Origin: Hydrogenophaga sp.
Lineage (GTDB): Bacteria; Pseudomonadota; Gammaproteobacteria; Burkholderiales; Burkholderiaceae_C
Direction: 5' to 3'
NCBI GenBank assembly: GCA_011391495.1
Contig: JAABQK010000015.1
Coordinates: 1-64,000 of the forward strand
DNA: 64,000 bases
A program made the position numbers and the translations under genes. The first letter of the stretch is position 1. Each line of letters starts with the position of its first letter. Positions 1 through 7,915 of this stretch are shown piece after piece. A model generated the notes under the pieces. The model searched no databases. It saw only the letters and a program-made list of their open reading frames with translations, and had not been told where the DNA came from.

Positions 1-1111
1 CCGGCCCGCGGTCCAGCACGCCGAGGCGGCAATGCGACCCGTCCTGTTCGCACACCAGTTCCACCGGGCACGAAGGGGCGTAACGCATCGCGTTCTGCAG
101 CAGGTTGCCGAGCGCCCGGCGCAGCGACAGCGCGGGCACGGACCGCACACAGGGCTCGCTGCGCACCTGCACCAGGCAGGCGGCGGTGGAATGTTCGGTG
201 GCCAGTTCGTGCAACAGCGCCGGCAGGTCCACGGCCGTCGCCGGCTCGTGGGCCAGGCCGCGCGCCAGGTCGAGCACGTTGCCGATCAGCTGGTCCATCT
301 GCTCCATGTCGCGCTCCAGCCGCTCGAACAGCGAGGCGCTGGGCTGGGTCTTGAGCATCTCCAGCGCCAGCCGCATGCGGGCCAGCGGCGTGCGCAGGTC
401 GTGCGAGACGCCCGCCAGCAGCGTGGTGCGGGCGGACAACAGGTCCCGCACCTGCACCGCCATGGTGTTGAAGCGCCGGCTCAGGGCCGCCAGCTCCCGT
501 GGCCCGGTTTCGGGCAGCAACTCGGGCGTCTCGCCCTGACCCAGGCGCGCGCTGGCCTGCTCCAGCCGTGCCAGCGGCGCCACCACGCGGCGGGCCAGCA
601 GCAGCGCCAGTCCGCCGGCCAGCGCCAGCCCGCCCAGCAGGGTGACCAGCAGTGCCACGAGTGGCTGGCTGTCGATGCGCTCGCTGGACAGACCCACCGC
701 CAGCGTGCCGCCGCCCGAGGGCAGCCGGGCCCAGTACCAGTCCGCCCCGTCGCCCTCCTGCGTCCGCACGAGGTGCTCCTGCGTGCCGACACGACCCCGC
801 AGTGCCGACTCCAGCAGGAGGAAAAAGGGCGCATGCCATTCGTCCACGCTGGCGCCCGACGTGGCGGGACGGATCTGCAGCGCGTGCTTCTCGCGCAGCT
901 CGGTTTCAAAGGCGGGACGGGTGTCGGGCGGCAGCTCGGCCCAGGTCTGCGCCGACAGCACCATCAGCCCCGCCAGGTCATCGGCCGAGCGCCGCGCCAG
1001 GGGCAACATCACCAGTCCGACGAAGGCGATCACGGCCAGCAGTTCGATGGCGATGAAGGCCGCGGCCAGCAGCCCGGCGTGCTGCCGCACCAGGCCCGCA
1101 GGCCCTTTCAC
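1..1111 (-). CDS. Two-component sensor histidine kinase (C-terminus outside window)
   Basis: Membrane sensor kinase that should phosphorylate the response regulator encoded just upstream. The visible 370 residues show an N-terminal transmembrane segment (about residues 13-35), a periplasmic loop and a second membrane segment. A HAMP-like linker follows, then a dimerisation domain with the H-box SHDLRTPLAR and an N-box NLLQNAMRYA. The start of the G1 box (DRGPG) lies at the window edge, so the rest of the ATPase domain is off-window. The GTG start overlaps the regulator's TGA stop (GTGA), which indicates translational coupling. The architecture is EnvZ-like. The signal sensed cannot be read from sequence; the adjacent small secreted proteins and copper cluster make an envelope or metal signal a guess only. 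Confidence 0.93.
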   Translation of the reverse strand, partial: MKGPAGLVRQHAGLLAAAFIAIELLAVIAFVGLVMLPLARRSADDLAGLMVLSAQTWAELPPDTRPAFETELREKHALQIRPATSGASVDEWHAPFFLLLESALRGRVGTQEHLVRTQEGDGADWYWARLPSGGGTLAVGLSSERIDSQPLVALLVTLLGGLALAGGLALLLARRVVAPLARLEQASARLGQGETPELLPETGPRELAALSRRFNTMAVQVRDLLSARTTLLAGVSHDLRTPLARMRLALEMLKTQPSASLFERLERDMEQMDQLIGNVLDLARGLAHEPATAVDLPALLHELATEHSTAACLVQVRSEPCVRSVPALSLRRALGNLLQNAMRYAPSCPVELVCEQDGSHCRLGVLDRGP

Positions 1112-1860
1112 ACCTCGCCCCCGCGCGGGTTGAACAGATAACCCTCACCCCGCACGGTGCGGATGTAGAGCGGCGCTGCCGGGTCGGCTTCGATCTTGCG
1201 GCGCAGGCGGGTCACCCGGCTGTCCACGCTGCGGTCAAACGGATCGCGGTCGTAGCCCTTGAGCATGTCCACCAGCACGTCGCGCGAAAGTACGCGGCCG
1301 GGGTGGCTGACAAAAGCCGCCAGCAGGGCGTATTCCGCGCTGGTCAGGGCCACCTCCTGCCCGTCGCGCAACAGCCGGTGGCCGGCCGTGTCCAGCTGGT
1401 AGGGGCCAAACGCGGGACGCTCCGCCTCGGAAGCTGTTGCCGTACCGGGAGCGCCCGGCGTGGCGGCGGGCTGGGCCGGCTGAGCGTGCGTGCGCCGCAG
1501 CACGGCCCGCAGGCGCGCCAGCAACTCGCGCGGACCAAACGGCTTGGCCAGGTAATCGTCGGCGCCCACCTCCAGGCCAATCACCCGGTCCATCTCCTCG
1601 CCGCGGGCCGACAGCATGAGCACGGGGATGTCCGATTGCGCCTTGATGCTGCGGGTGAGCGACAGGCCGTCCTCGCCCGGCAGCATCAGGTCCATGACGA
1701 TGACGTCGGGCAGCCCGCTGGCCAGCGCCTGGCGCATCGCCGGGCCATCGCCCACGGCTTGCACCTGGTAGCCATTGGCGCTCAAATACTCGGACAGCAG
1801 GGTGCACAGATCGGGGTCGTCATCGACCACCAGAACGCGGGGGGGAACAGGTGATTGCAT
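1108..1860 (-). CDS. OmpR-family response regulator
   Basis: DNA-binding partner of the overlapping sensor kinase. The 250-residue protein has an N-terminal receiver domain with the acidic cluster VVDDD (about 12-16), the phospho-acceptor D57 in MDLMLPGEDG, and the switch lysine in LAKPFGPRELL. A C-terminal winged-helix Trans_reg_C domain ends in VRGEGYLFNPR. The ATG at 1860 was chosen because it gives the usual OmpR-family N-terminus directly before VLVVDDDPDL; upstream in-frame starts add about 40 residues unlike the family. It is divergent from the small secreted protein genes that follow, which are plausible targets. Family assignment is firm; the regulon is unknown. Confidence 0.94.
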   Translation of the reverse strand: MQSPVPPRVLVVDDDPDLCTLLSEYLSANGYQVQAVGDGPAMRQALASGLPDVIVMDLMLPGEDGLSLTRSIKAQSDIPVLMLSARGEEMDRVIGLEVGADDYLAKPFGPRELLARLRAVLRRTHAQPAQPAATPGAPGTATASEAERPAFGPYQLDTAGHRLLRDGQEVALTSAEYALLAAFVSHPGRVLSRDVLVDMLKGYDRDPFDRSVDSRVTRLRRKIEADPAAPLYIRTVRGEGYLFNPRGGEV

Positions 1861-1987
1861 GGCCGCCAGTGTAGGCCGCAACACCCGCACCAGCGTGGTC
1901 GCTGACACCGGCTGGCACACACCGACACACAACGGAACGCCGCGTGGCGGGCCCGCCATCGTGCTGCGACAGACCGCGCCCACCATG

Positions 1988-2014
1988 CAGCCATCGGTTC
2001 AGAGCCGTTGGCTG
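1988..2014. promoter_or_regulatory. Imperfect inverted repeat in divergent intergenic region
   Basis: Ten-base arms CAGCCATCGG (1988-1997) and CCGTTGGCTG (2005-2014) pair with one mismatch around a 7-base spacer. The repeat sits between the response-regulator gene and the first small secreted protein gene, about 70 bases before that start codon. It could be a regulator-binding site or a leader hairpin; nothing in the sequence decides between them. Confidence 0.3.
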
Positions 2015-2081
2015 TTTCGATGCTCCCGGTTGCCATGAAACCGTCCCACAGTCTGCAACCCGTTCTATTGAAGGAATGACC

Positions 2082-2447
2082 ATGAACACCACGCAAAAGA
2101 CCCTCTCAGCCCTGACCGCCGTGCTCGCCTTGGCGGCCGGTTCCGCCATGGCGGCCGATGCGGTGCAGGACACGGAAGCACAGGTCCTGAAAACCCGGCA
2201 ACGCACGGAGCTGCGCACCCAGCTGGAAGAAAAAACCCAACTCCAGCTGCAGCAGCGCGAACAGCTGAAAGCACATGCCGCCGACCAGGATGCCCGCCTG
2301 CCCGAGCTGACCCAGACCCAGAGCCGCACCCAGGCCCGTGTCCAGACGCAGACCCGCACACGAGCCCAGACCCGGATCCAGGTGCAGGACGGCAGTATGG
2401 GCAGCGCCGCCATGGGCTCTGCTGGCGGCGGCATGGGCAAGCGCTGA
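2082..2447 (+). CDS. Small secreted Thr/Gln/Arg-rich protein
   Basis: A 121-residue protein with a clear Sec signal peptide (cleavage expected after SAMA, about residue 24). A helical, Gln-rich stretch follows, probably coiled coil (ELRTQLEEKTQLQLQQ). Next comes a low-complexity segment alternating Thr-Gln and Thr-Arg (about residues 78-105), and a Met/Gly-rich tail with four Met in the last 19 residues. AAGGA at 2071-2075 lies 6 bases before the ATG at 2082, which favours it over the ATG two codons upstream. It is the first of three consecutive small exported-protein genes divergent from an OmpR-type two-component system. I do not recognise a named family. Export is supported by sequence; function is unknown. 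Confidence 0.8.
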   Translation: MNTTQKTLSALTAVLALAAGSAMAADAVQDTEAQVLKTRQRTELRTQLEEKTQLQLQQREQLKAHAADQDARLPELTQTQSRTQARVQTQTRTRAQTRIQVQDGSMGSAAMGSAGGGMGKR

Positions 2448-2484
2448 TCGACCGTTCACCCACCCACCAGCAGGCACGACCCGC

Positions 2485-2820
2485 ATGGCCTCCCGTCGAC
2501 TTTGCCTCTGCCTGGCCTGGCCGCTGCTGGCTGGCGTGTCCCTGCCCGCCTGGGCCGGGACAGGTCCGACCAGCACGCCCGCAACCGCCAGCTTCACGGC
2601 AGTACCGTCGGTGAACCACACCCGGCTTCCCTATGGCGCGGGCTTTGAGCAGCGACAGCAAGCCCGACGCGCCTGGGGCCAGACCACACAGCTCCCCGAT
2701 CTGGGCGCAGCCCCCGCCAGCGCACGCAACGCGCCGGGCGGTGGAGGCCGCAACGGAGCGGGCAGTTCGGGCGGCTCCGGTGGATCGGGCAATTCGGGTA
2801 GCTCGGGCGGCAGCCGCTAG
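2485..2820 (+). CDS. Small secreted Gly/Ser-rich protein
   Basis: A 111-residue protein with a signal peptide (hydrophobic core LCLAWPLLAGVSL, cleavage near AWA at about residue 24). A short central region contains FEQRQQARRAWG, and the last 25 or so residues are Gly/Ser-rich (GSSGGSGGSG and similar). There is no recognisable Shine-Dalgarno sequence, and the start lies 37 bases after the previous stop, so the gene probably shares that transcript. The disordered tail suggests an envelope or extracellular location. No catalytic motif is visible and I assign no function. Confidence 0.66.
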   Translation: MASRRLCLCLAWPLLAGVSLPAWAGTGPTSTPATASFTAVPSVNHTRLPYGAGFEQRQQARRAWGQTTQLPDLGAAPASARNAPGGGGRNGAGSSGGSGGSGNSGSSGGSR

Positions 2821-2899
2821 AGCCTTCCAGGTGGCTGCCGGACGGGTTGCGGCGGTCATCCCTTTGTTTCGAACAACCCAAGCTTCCAAGGAGTCTGTG

Positions 2900-3256
2900 A
2901 TGATGAAACGTACCCTGATGGCTGCGGCCGTTGCCGCCACACTGGGCCTGTCTCTGGGCGCGGCTTTCGCGGCCGATGACCCGATCCTCATCTATGGCAG
3001 CCAGCTCATGACCGAGCAGGAACGCCTGGAGTACCGCAACACCCTGCGCAACGCGAAAACCAGCGAGGAGCGGGAGCAGCTTCGCCTGCAGCACCACGAG
3101 CGCATGCTGCTGCGGGCCAAGGAAAAAGGGGTGGTCCTGCCCGAAGAACCGCCAGCCGGTGGTGGCATGAAGCCAGGCGGTGGCATGGGACCCGGCGGTG
3201 CTGGCCAGGGGCCAGGCGGCGCCATGATGATTCCACCCGGCGGCAAGGCGCGCTGA
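2900..3256 (+). CDS. Small secreted helical protein with Met/Gly-rich tail
   Basis: A 118-residue exported protein with signal peptide MMKRTLMAAAVAATLGLS and cleavage near AFA|ADD. The charged helical body (YGSQLMTEQERLEYRNTL and a following EEREQLRLQHHERM) resembles a type of proteobacterial hypothetical protein often carrying IYGSQLMT-like and RAK-G-V-LP-E motifs. The last 35 residues are Gly/Pro/Met-rich with repeated GGGM and GGAMM. CAAGGAG at 2887-2893 is a good ribosome-binding site for the ATG at 2900. It is the third gene of the small exported cluster and is followed by a strong hairpin. The His-His and Met-rich character could suit metal binding, but that is inference. Confidence 0.8.
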   Translation: MMKRTLMAAAVAATLGLSLGAAFAADDPILIYGSQLMTEQERLEYRNTLRNAKTSEEREQLRLQHHERMLLRAKEKGVVLPEEPPAGGGMKPGGGMGPGGAGQGPGGAMMIPPGGKAR

Positions 3257-3265
3257 CCCGGCACA

Positions 3266-3302
3266 CCACTCCGGTACGGCGCCCTGCGCCGCACCGGAGT
3301 GG
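3266..3302 (+). terminator. Strong GC-rich hairpin after small secreted protein cluster
   Basis: Arms CCACTCCGGT (3266-3275) and ACCGGAGTGG (3293-3302) are perfectly complementary. The interior CGGCGC/GCGCCG (3277-3282 with 3286-3291) also pairs around a CCT loop, giving a stem of about 16 pairs with one internal mismatch. It begins 10 bases after the last stop codon of the rightward cluster and lies before the convergent receptor gene. No T-tract follows, so it may act as a transcript-end stabiliser or as a non-canonical bidirectional terminator. Confidence 0.6.
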
Positions 3303-3371
3303 CCGACAGTCCTTGCGCCGAAGGAGCGAAGGAGCGAAGGCCTGTTACCGCTGGACCTGCCGTTCAGGTCG

Positions 3372-5690
3372 TCAGAACTTCACGTTCAGCCCGGCGTACA
3401 GCGTGCGCCCCATGCCCGGCACGGCGGTGCCCCACTGCGGGTAGTTGGGCAGCGCGGGGTTGGTCATGGTGGTGCCCTGGCCAACGTAAGCGCCGCCGGT
3501 GGGCAGGTTGTAGAACCGGTTGAAGAGGTTCTCGATGCCGACATCCAGCCGCACTGTTTTCCATGAATAACTGCCGCGCAGGTTCACCAGGCCGTAGCCG
3601 GGTGTCCTGATCTCGTTGCGCATGGTCGAGACGTGGGTCTTGGCTGCCACGGCCACCAGTTCGACGCTGTTGTCCCAGCCGCCCAGTTGGTGCGTGACAG
3701 CCAGTTTGGCGTTGAGCGGCATCATGTTGTAGAGACCGTCTCCGGTGTCGCGGTTGGAGCCGCGCGTGACGTTCAGCCGGCCCTTGAAACCCCATTCACC
3801 CGCGTCGTTGCGGGCCAGCGGCAGGTGCCCCGAGAGGTCCAGGCCGTAGAGGCGCGCCGACTGGTTGACGTACTTGAGCACGCTGAACTGGTCCCTGACC
3901 AGGGTCGTGGCGGCCTGGTTGGTGGCGGCGTTCCACTGGACGGCGTCGATGTAGTCGCTGACCCGGGTGACGTAGGGCGTGGCCCTGAAGCCCCAGCGCT
4001 GGTCTTCGGCGTGCCAGTCGAAGGTGGCCGAGAGCGTGTTGGCTTTCTCGGGCTTCAGGTTGAGGTTGCCGATGTAGCCATTGCCGTCGCCGACAAAGTT
4101 GTTCATGAGTGCGGCCATTTGCCAGGTGGACCAGGTGAAGCGCTCGTACACATTGGGTGAGCGCTCCTTGTGGGCGAAGCCAAACTCGATGTCCTGCGTC
4201 GGGCTGACGGTCCAGCGCGCCAGCGCGCTCAGGTCGAGGTTGCGGTCGGTGCTGGCGTGTTCGGCGGCGTTGAAGGCAGCCGCGTCGCGCCCCTGAAAGC
4301 CGCCACCGGCCGGGTTGTAGCCGGCCACGTCGCCCGCGTTCATCTTCACCTGCTCGAGGCGCGCGCCGATCAGCGTCATCCACTGCGCGCTCTGGCGGGT
4401 TTCCCACTCACCCCACAGGGCGGTGCGGTCGCGCTCACCGTCGCGGATGTTCCAGAAGGTGCCCGGCCACATGCCGGCACCGGAAGGCGGCCACCAGTCG
4501 TTGATCCGGTAGGTCTGCAGATCGCCGCCCAGCCGCAGCAGGTCCTGCTCGCCCAAGGGCACCTCGGCCTTGATGCTGACACCGGTCGTCTTGCCCTCGG
4601 TGTACATCGGCATGCCGGCTGCGCAGCTGGGGCCGATCGGGCTGCAGGGGATGCCGTCCAGCGCGGTGGCCCCTCCCGAGGCCGTGCCGTACCAGTAGCG
4701 CTTGTCGGCGCCAAAATCCATGAAGTGGTCCACTTTTTCCTGGTAGACCCGTGCCTCCAGTTGGCCCCAGTCGAGCTGGCCCGTGTAGCGCAGGTTCACA
4801 CTGGCCTGGTCGTTCCTGAGCATGTCCATGCGCTGGTTGGGGTAGAGCTGGGAAGGCATGTCCTGCACACCCAGCCGGGCCTCGAACAGGTGCTGGTCCC
4901 GCTTGAAGGCCAGGGCCAGCGTATGGTTGCGCGTCTCGTACGCCGTGGAGCCCACCTCGTCGCGCGGCAGTGTGTGGCCGACACGCCCCGTGAAGTCGTA
5001 GTCCTTGAAGTCGTCGCCCGCCGTGTAGTTGTCGGCCTGGCTGGTGGCGCCGCTGTAGCTGATGTTGAAGCGGTCGGTGGCGTAGGTGGCCGAGAGGTTG
5101 AGGCCGCTGGCGGCGTTGTTGCTGCGGTAGAAAGCGCCGGCCTCGCCTTTGCGGAGGGGTGCCTGCCCGGGCGCCGCAAACTCCGGCGCGCGCGTCTCGG
5201 CCAGGATGCTGCCGCCGATGCTGTCGCCGCCCGCGCTGACGGGTGAAATGCCGGCGTACACCTTGAGCGAACCGAGCTGGGTGGGATCGATGTACGAGAG
5301 TGCGGGATTCATGTGGTTGGGACAGGACGCGATCAGGTCCATGCCATCGACCTGGATGCGCAGCCGGTCATCGGCCAGGCCATGGATCGACGGCAGGCTC
5401 GACACACCGCCCGCCGCATTGAGGCTCACGCCGGGCACGTCGGCGAGCAGGCTGGCGGTGTCACTGGTGGCGGCCCGTCTGGGCAGCAGCTGTGACTGGC
5501 TGAGCTGGCCTGCGGCCTGGGGCAGCGGCACCACGCGGGTGCCCCGGACCACGACCTCTTCCAGTTGGGCGACCGGTTCGGCGGCCTGGCTGGCTGGCAT
5601 GTACAGCAGTGGAAACACGGCGGCGAGCGAAGCGCTCAGCAGCGAGAGGCGATGCACGGGTGCGCGTCGGGATTGAAAACGGGATGGCAT
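3372..5690 (-). CDS. TonB-dependent copper receptor (OprC/NosA type)
   Basis: Outer-membrane beta-barrel importer driven by TonB. The 772-residue protein has a long signal peptide, a TonB box-like segment (about 43-50, EEVVVRG) and a plug domain. The plug carries ASCPNHMNPALSY (C123, M127: a CxxxM element); a later loop carries VDHFMDF (H322, M324: an HxM element). CxxxM plus HxM is the copper-binding signature described for OprC-type receptors. The barrel ends in the expected terminal aromatic (NVKF). It is the last gene of a leftward cluster encoding PCuAC, SCO and DUF2946 proteins, which supports copper rather than iron as substrate. The ATG at 5690 was chosen because it starts a plausible signal peptide. 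Confidence 0.9.
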   Translation of the reverse strand: MPSRFQSRRAPVHRLSLLSASLAAVFPLLYMPASQAAEPVAQLEEVVVRGTRVVPLPQAAGQLSQSQLLPRRAATSDTASLLADVPGVSLNAAGGVSSLPSIHGLADDRLRIQVDGMDLIASCPNHMNPALSYIDPTQLGSLKVYAGISPVSAGGDSIGGSILAETRAPEFAAPGQAPLRKGEAGAFYRSNNAASGLNLSATYATDRFNISYSGATSQADNYTAGDDFKDYDFTGRVGHTLPRDEVGSTAYETRNHTLALAFKRDQHLFEARLGVQDMPSQLYPNQRMDMLRNDQASVNLRYTGQLDWGQLEARVYQEKVDHFMDFGADKRYWYGTASGGATALDGIPCSPIGPSCAAGMPMYTEGKTTGVSIKAEVPLGEQDLLRLGGDLQTYRINDWWPPSGAGMWPGTFWNIRDGERDRTALWGEWETRQSAQWMTLIGARLEQVKMNAGDVAGYNPAGGGFQGRDAAAFNAAEHASTDRNLDLSALARWTVSPTQDIEFGFAHKERSPNVYERFTWSTWQMAALMNNFVGDGNGYIGNLNLKPEKANTLSATFDWHAEDQRWGFRATPYVTRVSDYIDAVQWNAATNQAATTLVRDQFSVLKYVNQSARLYGLDLSGHLPLARNDAGEWGFKGRLNVTRGSNRDTGDGLYNMMPLNAKLAVTHQLGGWDNSVELVAVAAKTHVSTMRNEIRTPGYGLVNLRGSYSWKTVRLDVGIENLFNRFYNLPTGGAYVGQGTTMTNPALPNYPQWGTAVPGMGRTLYAGLNVKF

Positions 5691-5779
5691 GTTTGAAACA
5701 AGAAAATTGAAGGTGTTGATGCAGCGGCCAGCCGGCTGTGCCAGGCGCGCAGCGGGAAGCGGGTGAGGCGTGGAGCGGT

Positions 5780-6199
5780 TCAGGACCACAGCGCGGGCGG
5801 TGCCCGCATCGCCGACATGAGCAACACGCGGAGGATGTTGTCTGGCGGGTGCATCCCACAGACCTGCAGCAGGCCGGGAGCAAGCAAAACGGGAACCGAC
5901 GTCGGCGGGTAGCCGGCGTCCAGGCCAGGCGCCACGGCCACGTGGGCCCCAGCCCACACACAGACTGACGTCAGCGCCCCGGCCGGAAGTTCCTCCGCAC
6001 CGCCTGCGTCTTCAAGCGCCACCCACTGCAGGCCCTGGGGCGTGCAGATCTGCACCGTTGGCTCGCTGGCGATCAGAGGGACCACCCAGGCACCCAGCGT
6101 CCCGTGCAAGGCTGCAAAGAGCGTGCACAGCAGCACGCCACGCAGCCAGCGTCGGGCACTGGCGTTCAAGGCTGGTGCGCTGCCGATGGTCGGTCGCAT
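5780..6199 (-). CDS. DUF2946 family protein (copper-cluster paralogue A)
   Basis: A 139-residue protein with an N-terminal membrane anchor or signal segment (about 18-38). It carries the family signature ICTPQGLQWVAL, which is also present as ICTTGGMRWVQL and VCSASGMMWVKA in two other proteins of this cluster. Unlike those paralogues it lacks the His-Cys...Cys motif in its second half. It sits directly upstream of the copper receptor gene. DUF2946 genes are commonly found beside copper-handling genes, but no biochemical role is established. This copy looks divergent or degenerate. Confidence 0.8.
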   Translation of the reverse strand: MRPTIGSAPALNASARRWLRGVLLCTLFAALHGTLGAWVVPLIASEPTVQICTPQGLQWVALEDAGGAEELPAGALTSVCVWAGAHVAVAPGLDAGYPPTSVPVLLAPGLLQVCGMHPPDNILRVLLMSAMRAPPALWS

Positions 6200-6285
6200 G
6201 GCTCAGCAACGGGTCGACACCGCTGCACCGACGGGCAAGCGCGCAGCGCCCACGGTCCCGGCGCAAGCCCGATGCGCTGCGAATC

Positions 6286-6927
6286 TCACGCCGCAGCGCC
6301 CAGTGGCGCGGCGTTGGCGGCCCAGCCGGTGGTCAGGCGCCCCAGTCCGGCCACCGGGCCGAAACGGTCCGAGCGCACCGGTCCACTCTTGCGGCTGCGC
6401 GGGGGCAGCAGCTGTGCCAGCGCGCGGCACACCGTTTCGGTCTTGGCATCCACCACCTGCGCCACTTCGCGCAAGGCAGGCAGGGCTTCGCGGATGGCGT
6501 CGGCGTTGTCGCCCCAGGCCAGGTCGGCCGGATGCCATTCCAGGCCCAGCAGGCGCAGCAGGTGGGTGATGCGCTGCAGCACGGTGCCGGTGCGCAGGGC
6601 CGCCATGTCCTGGCTACGGTCCTGGTGCTGCAGCAGGGCCTGCTGCAAGAGCGGCTCGCGCGCGCTGTCGGCGCCCAGGCGCACGGGTTCCAGGCGGCAG
6701 GCGGTGAAGGCGGTGGCGCTGAACTGGTAGCGCCGCCCGCACAGCGATTCGATGCCGACCAGATCGCCGGGCAAGGCCAGCTGCACCGGCTGGCGGACCG
6801 GGCCACTGTCGCGGTCGAGGCGCACGATGCCATCGACCACGCGCCACATGGGGCCGGCTTCACCGGCGAGAAAAACGGCTTCCGCACTCGCACACGCGAG
6901 GGCGACCGGGGTGTCTTGATGTTTCAT
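6286..6927 (-). CDS. Crp/Fnr-family transcriptional regulator
   Basis: A 213-residue regulator with an N-terminal cyclic-nucleotide-binding-type beta domain (VRQPVQLALPGDLVGIESL) and a C-terminal helix-turn-helix including LREVAQVVDAKTETVCRAL. The effector-binding residues of classical CRP are not evident and there is no N-terminal Fnr Cys cluster, so the ligand is unknown. AGGAG at 6933-6937 sets the ATG at 6927 and excludes a longer upstream start. It lies inside the copper cluster between two DUF2946 genes, so it may regulate this operon or respond to copper or redox state; that is inferred from position. Confidence 0.85.
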   Translation of the reverse strand: MKHQDTPVALACASAEAVFLAGEAGPMWRVVDGIVRLDRDSGPVRQPVQLALPGDLVGIESLCGRRYQFSATAFTACRLEPVRLGADSAREPLLQQALLQHQDRSQDMAALRTGTVLQRITHLLRLLGLEWHPADLAWGDNADAIREALPALREVAQVVDAKTETVCRALAQLLPPRSRKSGPVRSDRFGPVAGLGRLTTGWAANAAPLGAAA

Positions 6928-7014
6928 GGGTGCTCCTGTGTCTGAACAACGGGCTACCGAAGGCAAACATCGGCAACCGGACGGAGGCCTCCCACCAGGG
7001 GAAGCCGGTGCGTG

Positions 7015-7404
7015 TCAGACGAGGAGCGGCGGACCGCGCGCGGCCGGGCTGGGCGCCGCGCGCGATGCGGGCGTGCGGGCGGTGTGTTCGGGTGCCGGCC
7101 ATGGCTGGGCCATCGCCGCCACCACGGGCAGTGTGGGCAGCAGCGGCGCAAAGCGCTCAGCCGCCAGACCGCAGTGGCCACAGTGGTCGAGCGCGTGCAG
7201 CAGGTCGTCGGCACTCAGCGGGTCGGCGTCGGCGCTGGCCGCTTCCAGCTGCACCCAGCGCATGCCGCCCGTGGTGCAGATCTCCACCCAGTCGCCCGCG
7301 CCGCGCGTGCTGGCAAGCCCGCGCGAAATGGCTGGCGCCAGCGCGGCCAGCAGCATTCCGGCCAGCAGGCAGCGGGCCAGGGTGCGCATCAGGCGGGCGG
7401 ACAT
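7015..7404 (-). CDS. DUF2946 family protein (copper-cluster paralogue B)
   Basis: A 129-residue protein with an N-terminal hydrophobic segment (about 12-30), the signature VEICTTGGMRWVQL, and a metal-binding-like motif LDHCGHCGL (HCxxC) near residues 71-79. The C-terminus is Pro/Ala/Arg-rich and probably disordered. An in-frame ATG at 7389 is an alternative start. It is the second of three DUF2946 paralogues in the same leftward cluster. The family associates with copper loci; a role in periplasmic or membrane copper handling is plausible but unproven. Confidence 0.82.
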   Translation of the reverse strand: MSARLMRTLARCLLAGMLLAALAPAISRGLASTRGAGDWVEICTTGGMRWVQLEAASADADPLSADDLLHALDHCGHCGLAAERFAPLLPTLPVVAAMAQPWPAPEHTARTPASRAAPSPAARGPPLLV

Positions 7405-7439
7405 GGGAGATGCGGGTTCTCAGGCCAACGGGCTGCGGA

Positions 7440-7877
7440 TCAGCGCAGACCGTCGAGGTACAGCTTGCTCAGTTGCGCGAACTGCTCGGCGCTCAGGATC
7501 TTGCGCAAGGCTTCCACGCAACGGTCGCGGCCCTTGAAGTGCTCGATTTCGGCCTCGCCGATCTGCTTCATCAGCGCTTCGCGGTCGGTAGCAGGCTGGT
7601 TGTCCAGCAGGGCCATGCGCAGCTCGCCGCGCAGCGCCAGGATCTTCTTCTGCACGGCCACGCGACCGGGCATGGCCTGCTTGCGGTAGCCGTCGAGCGC
7701 CTGGATCTGCTCGGCCGTGAGCTTGAGGTCGGCCTCATGCTTCATGGTCAGCGGCATGAGTTCGACCACGGGCAGGGCGCCGTCACCCGGCACCGATTTG
7801 GCAGCAGCCAGGCCGCTACCGAAGGCCAGGCACAGCGCGAGCGTGAGGTGACGAAGGGTTTGGGAAGAGAAGTTCAT
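7440..7877 (-). CDS. Spy/CpxP-like periplasmic protein (LTxxQ family)
   Basis: A 145-residue exported protein with a signal peptide (cleavage near LAAA, about residue 26). Its helical body contains the LTxxQ-type repeats LTAEQIQAL and LSAEQFAQL that define the Spy/CpxP fold. Family members are periplasmic chaperones or envelope-stress sensors, and relatives occur with metal-resistance systems. It lies 38 bases downstream of the PCuAC gene and 35 bases upstream of a DUF2946 gene, so it is likely cotranscribed. A stress-buffering role during copper exposure is inferred from context. Confidence 0.82.
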   Translation of the reverse strand: MNFSSQTLRHLTLALCLAFGSGLAAAKSVPGDGALPVVELMPLTMKHEADLKLTAEQIQALDGYRKQAMPGRVAVQKKILALRGELRMALLDNQPATDREALMKQIGEAEIEHFKGRDRCVEALRKILSAEQFAQLSKLYLDGLR

Positions 7878-7915
7878 GGGGAGGGTCCCGGGTCAGAAAA
7901 GAGGAGGTTGGGGGA

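Noticed and set aside
32-1141. 369-codon rightward open frame at the window start
   Set aside because: The minus strand encodes a histidine kinase with clear H-box and N-box. The rightward translation is Gln/Arg/His-rich noise.
3320-3340. Short tandem GAAGGAGC repeats as a regulatory or phase-variable element
   Set aside because: Only two and a half copies are present, between convergent genes, with no coding or promoter context.
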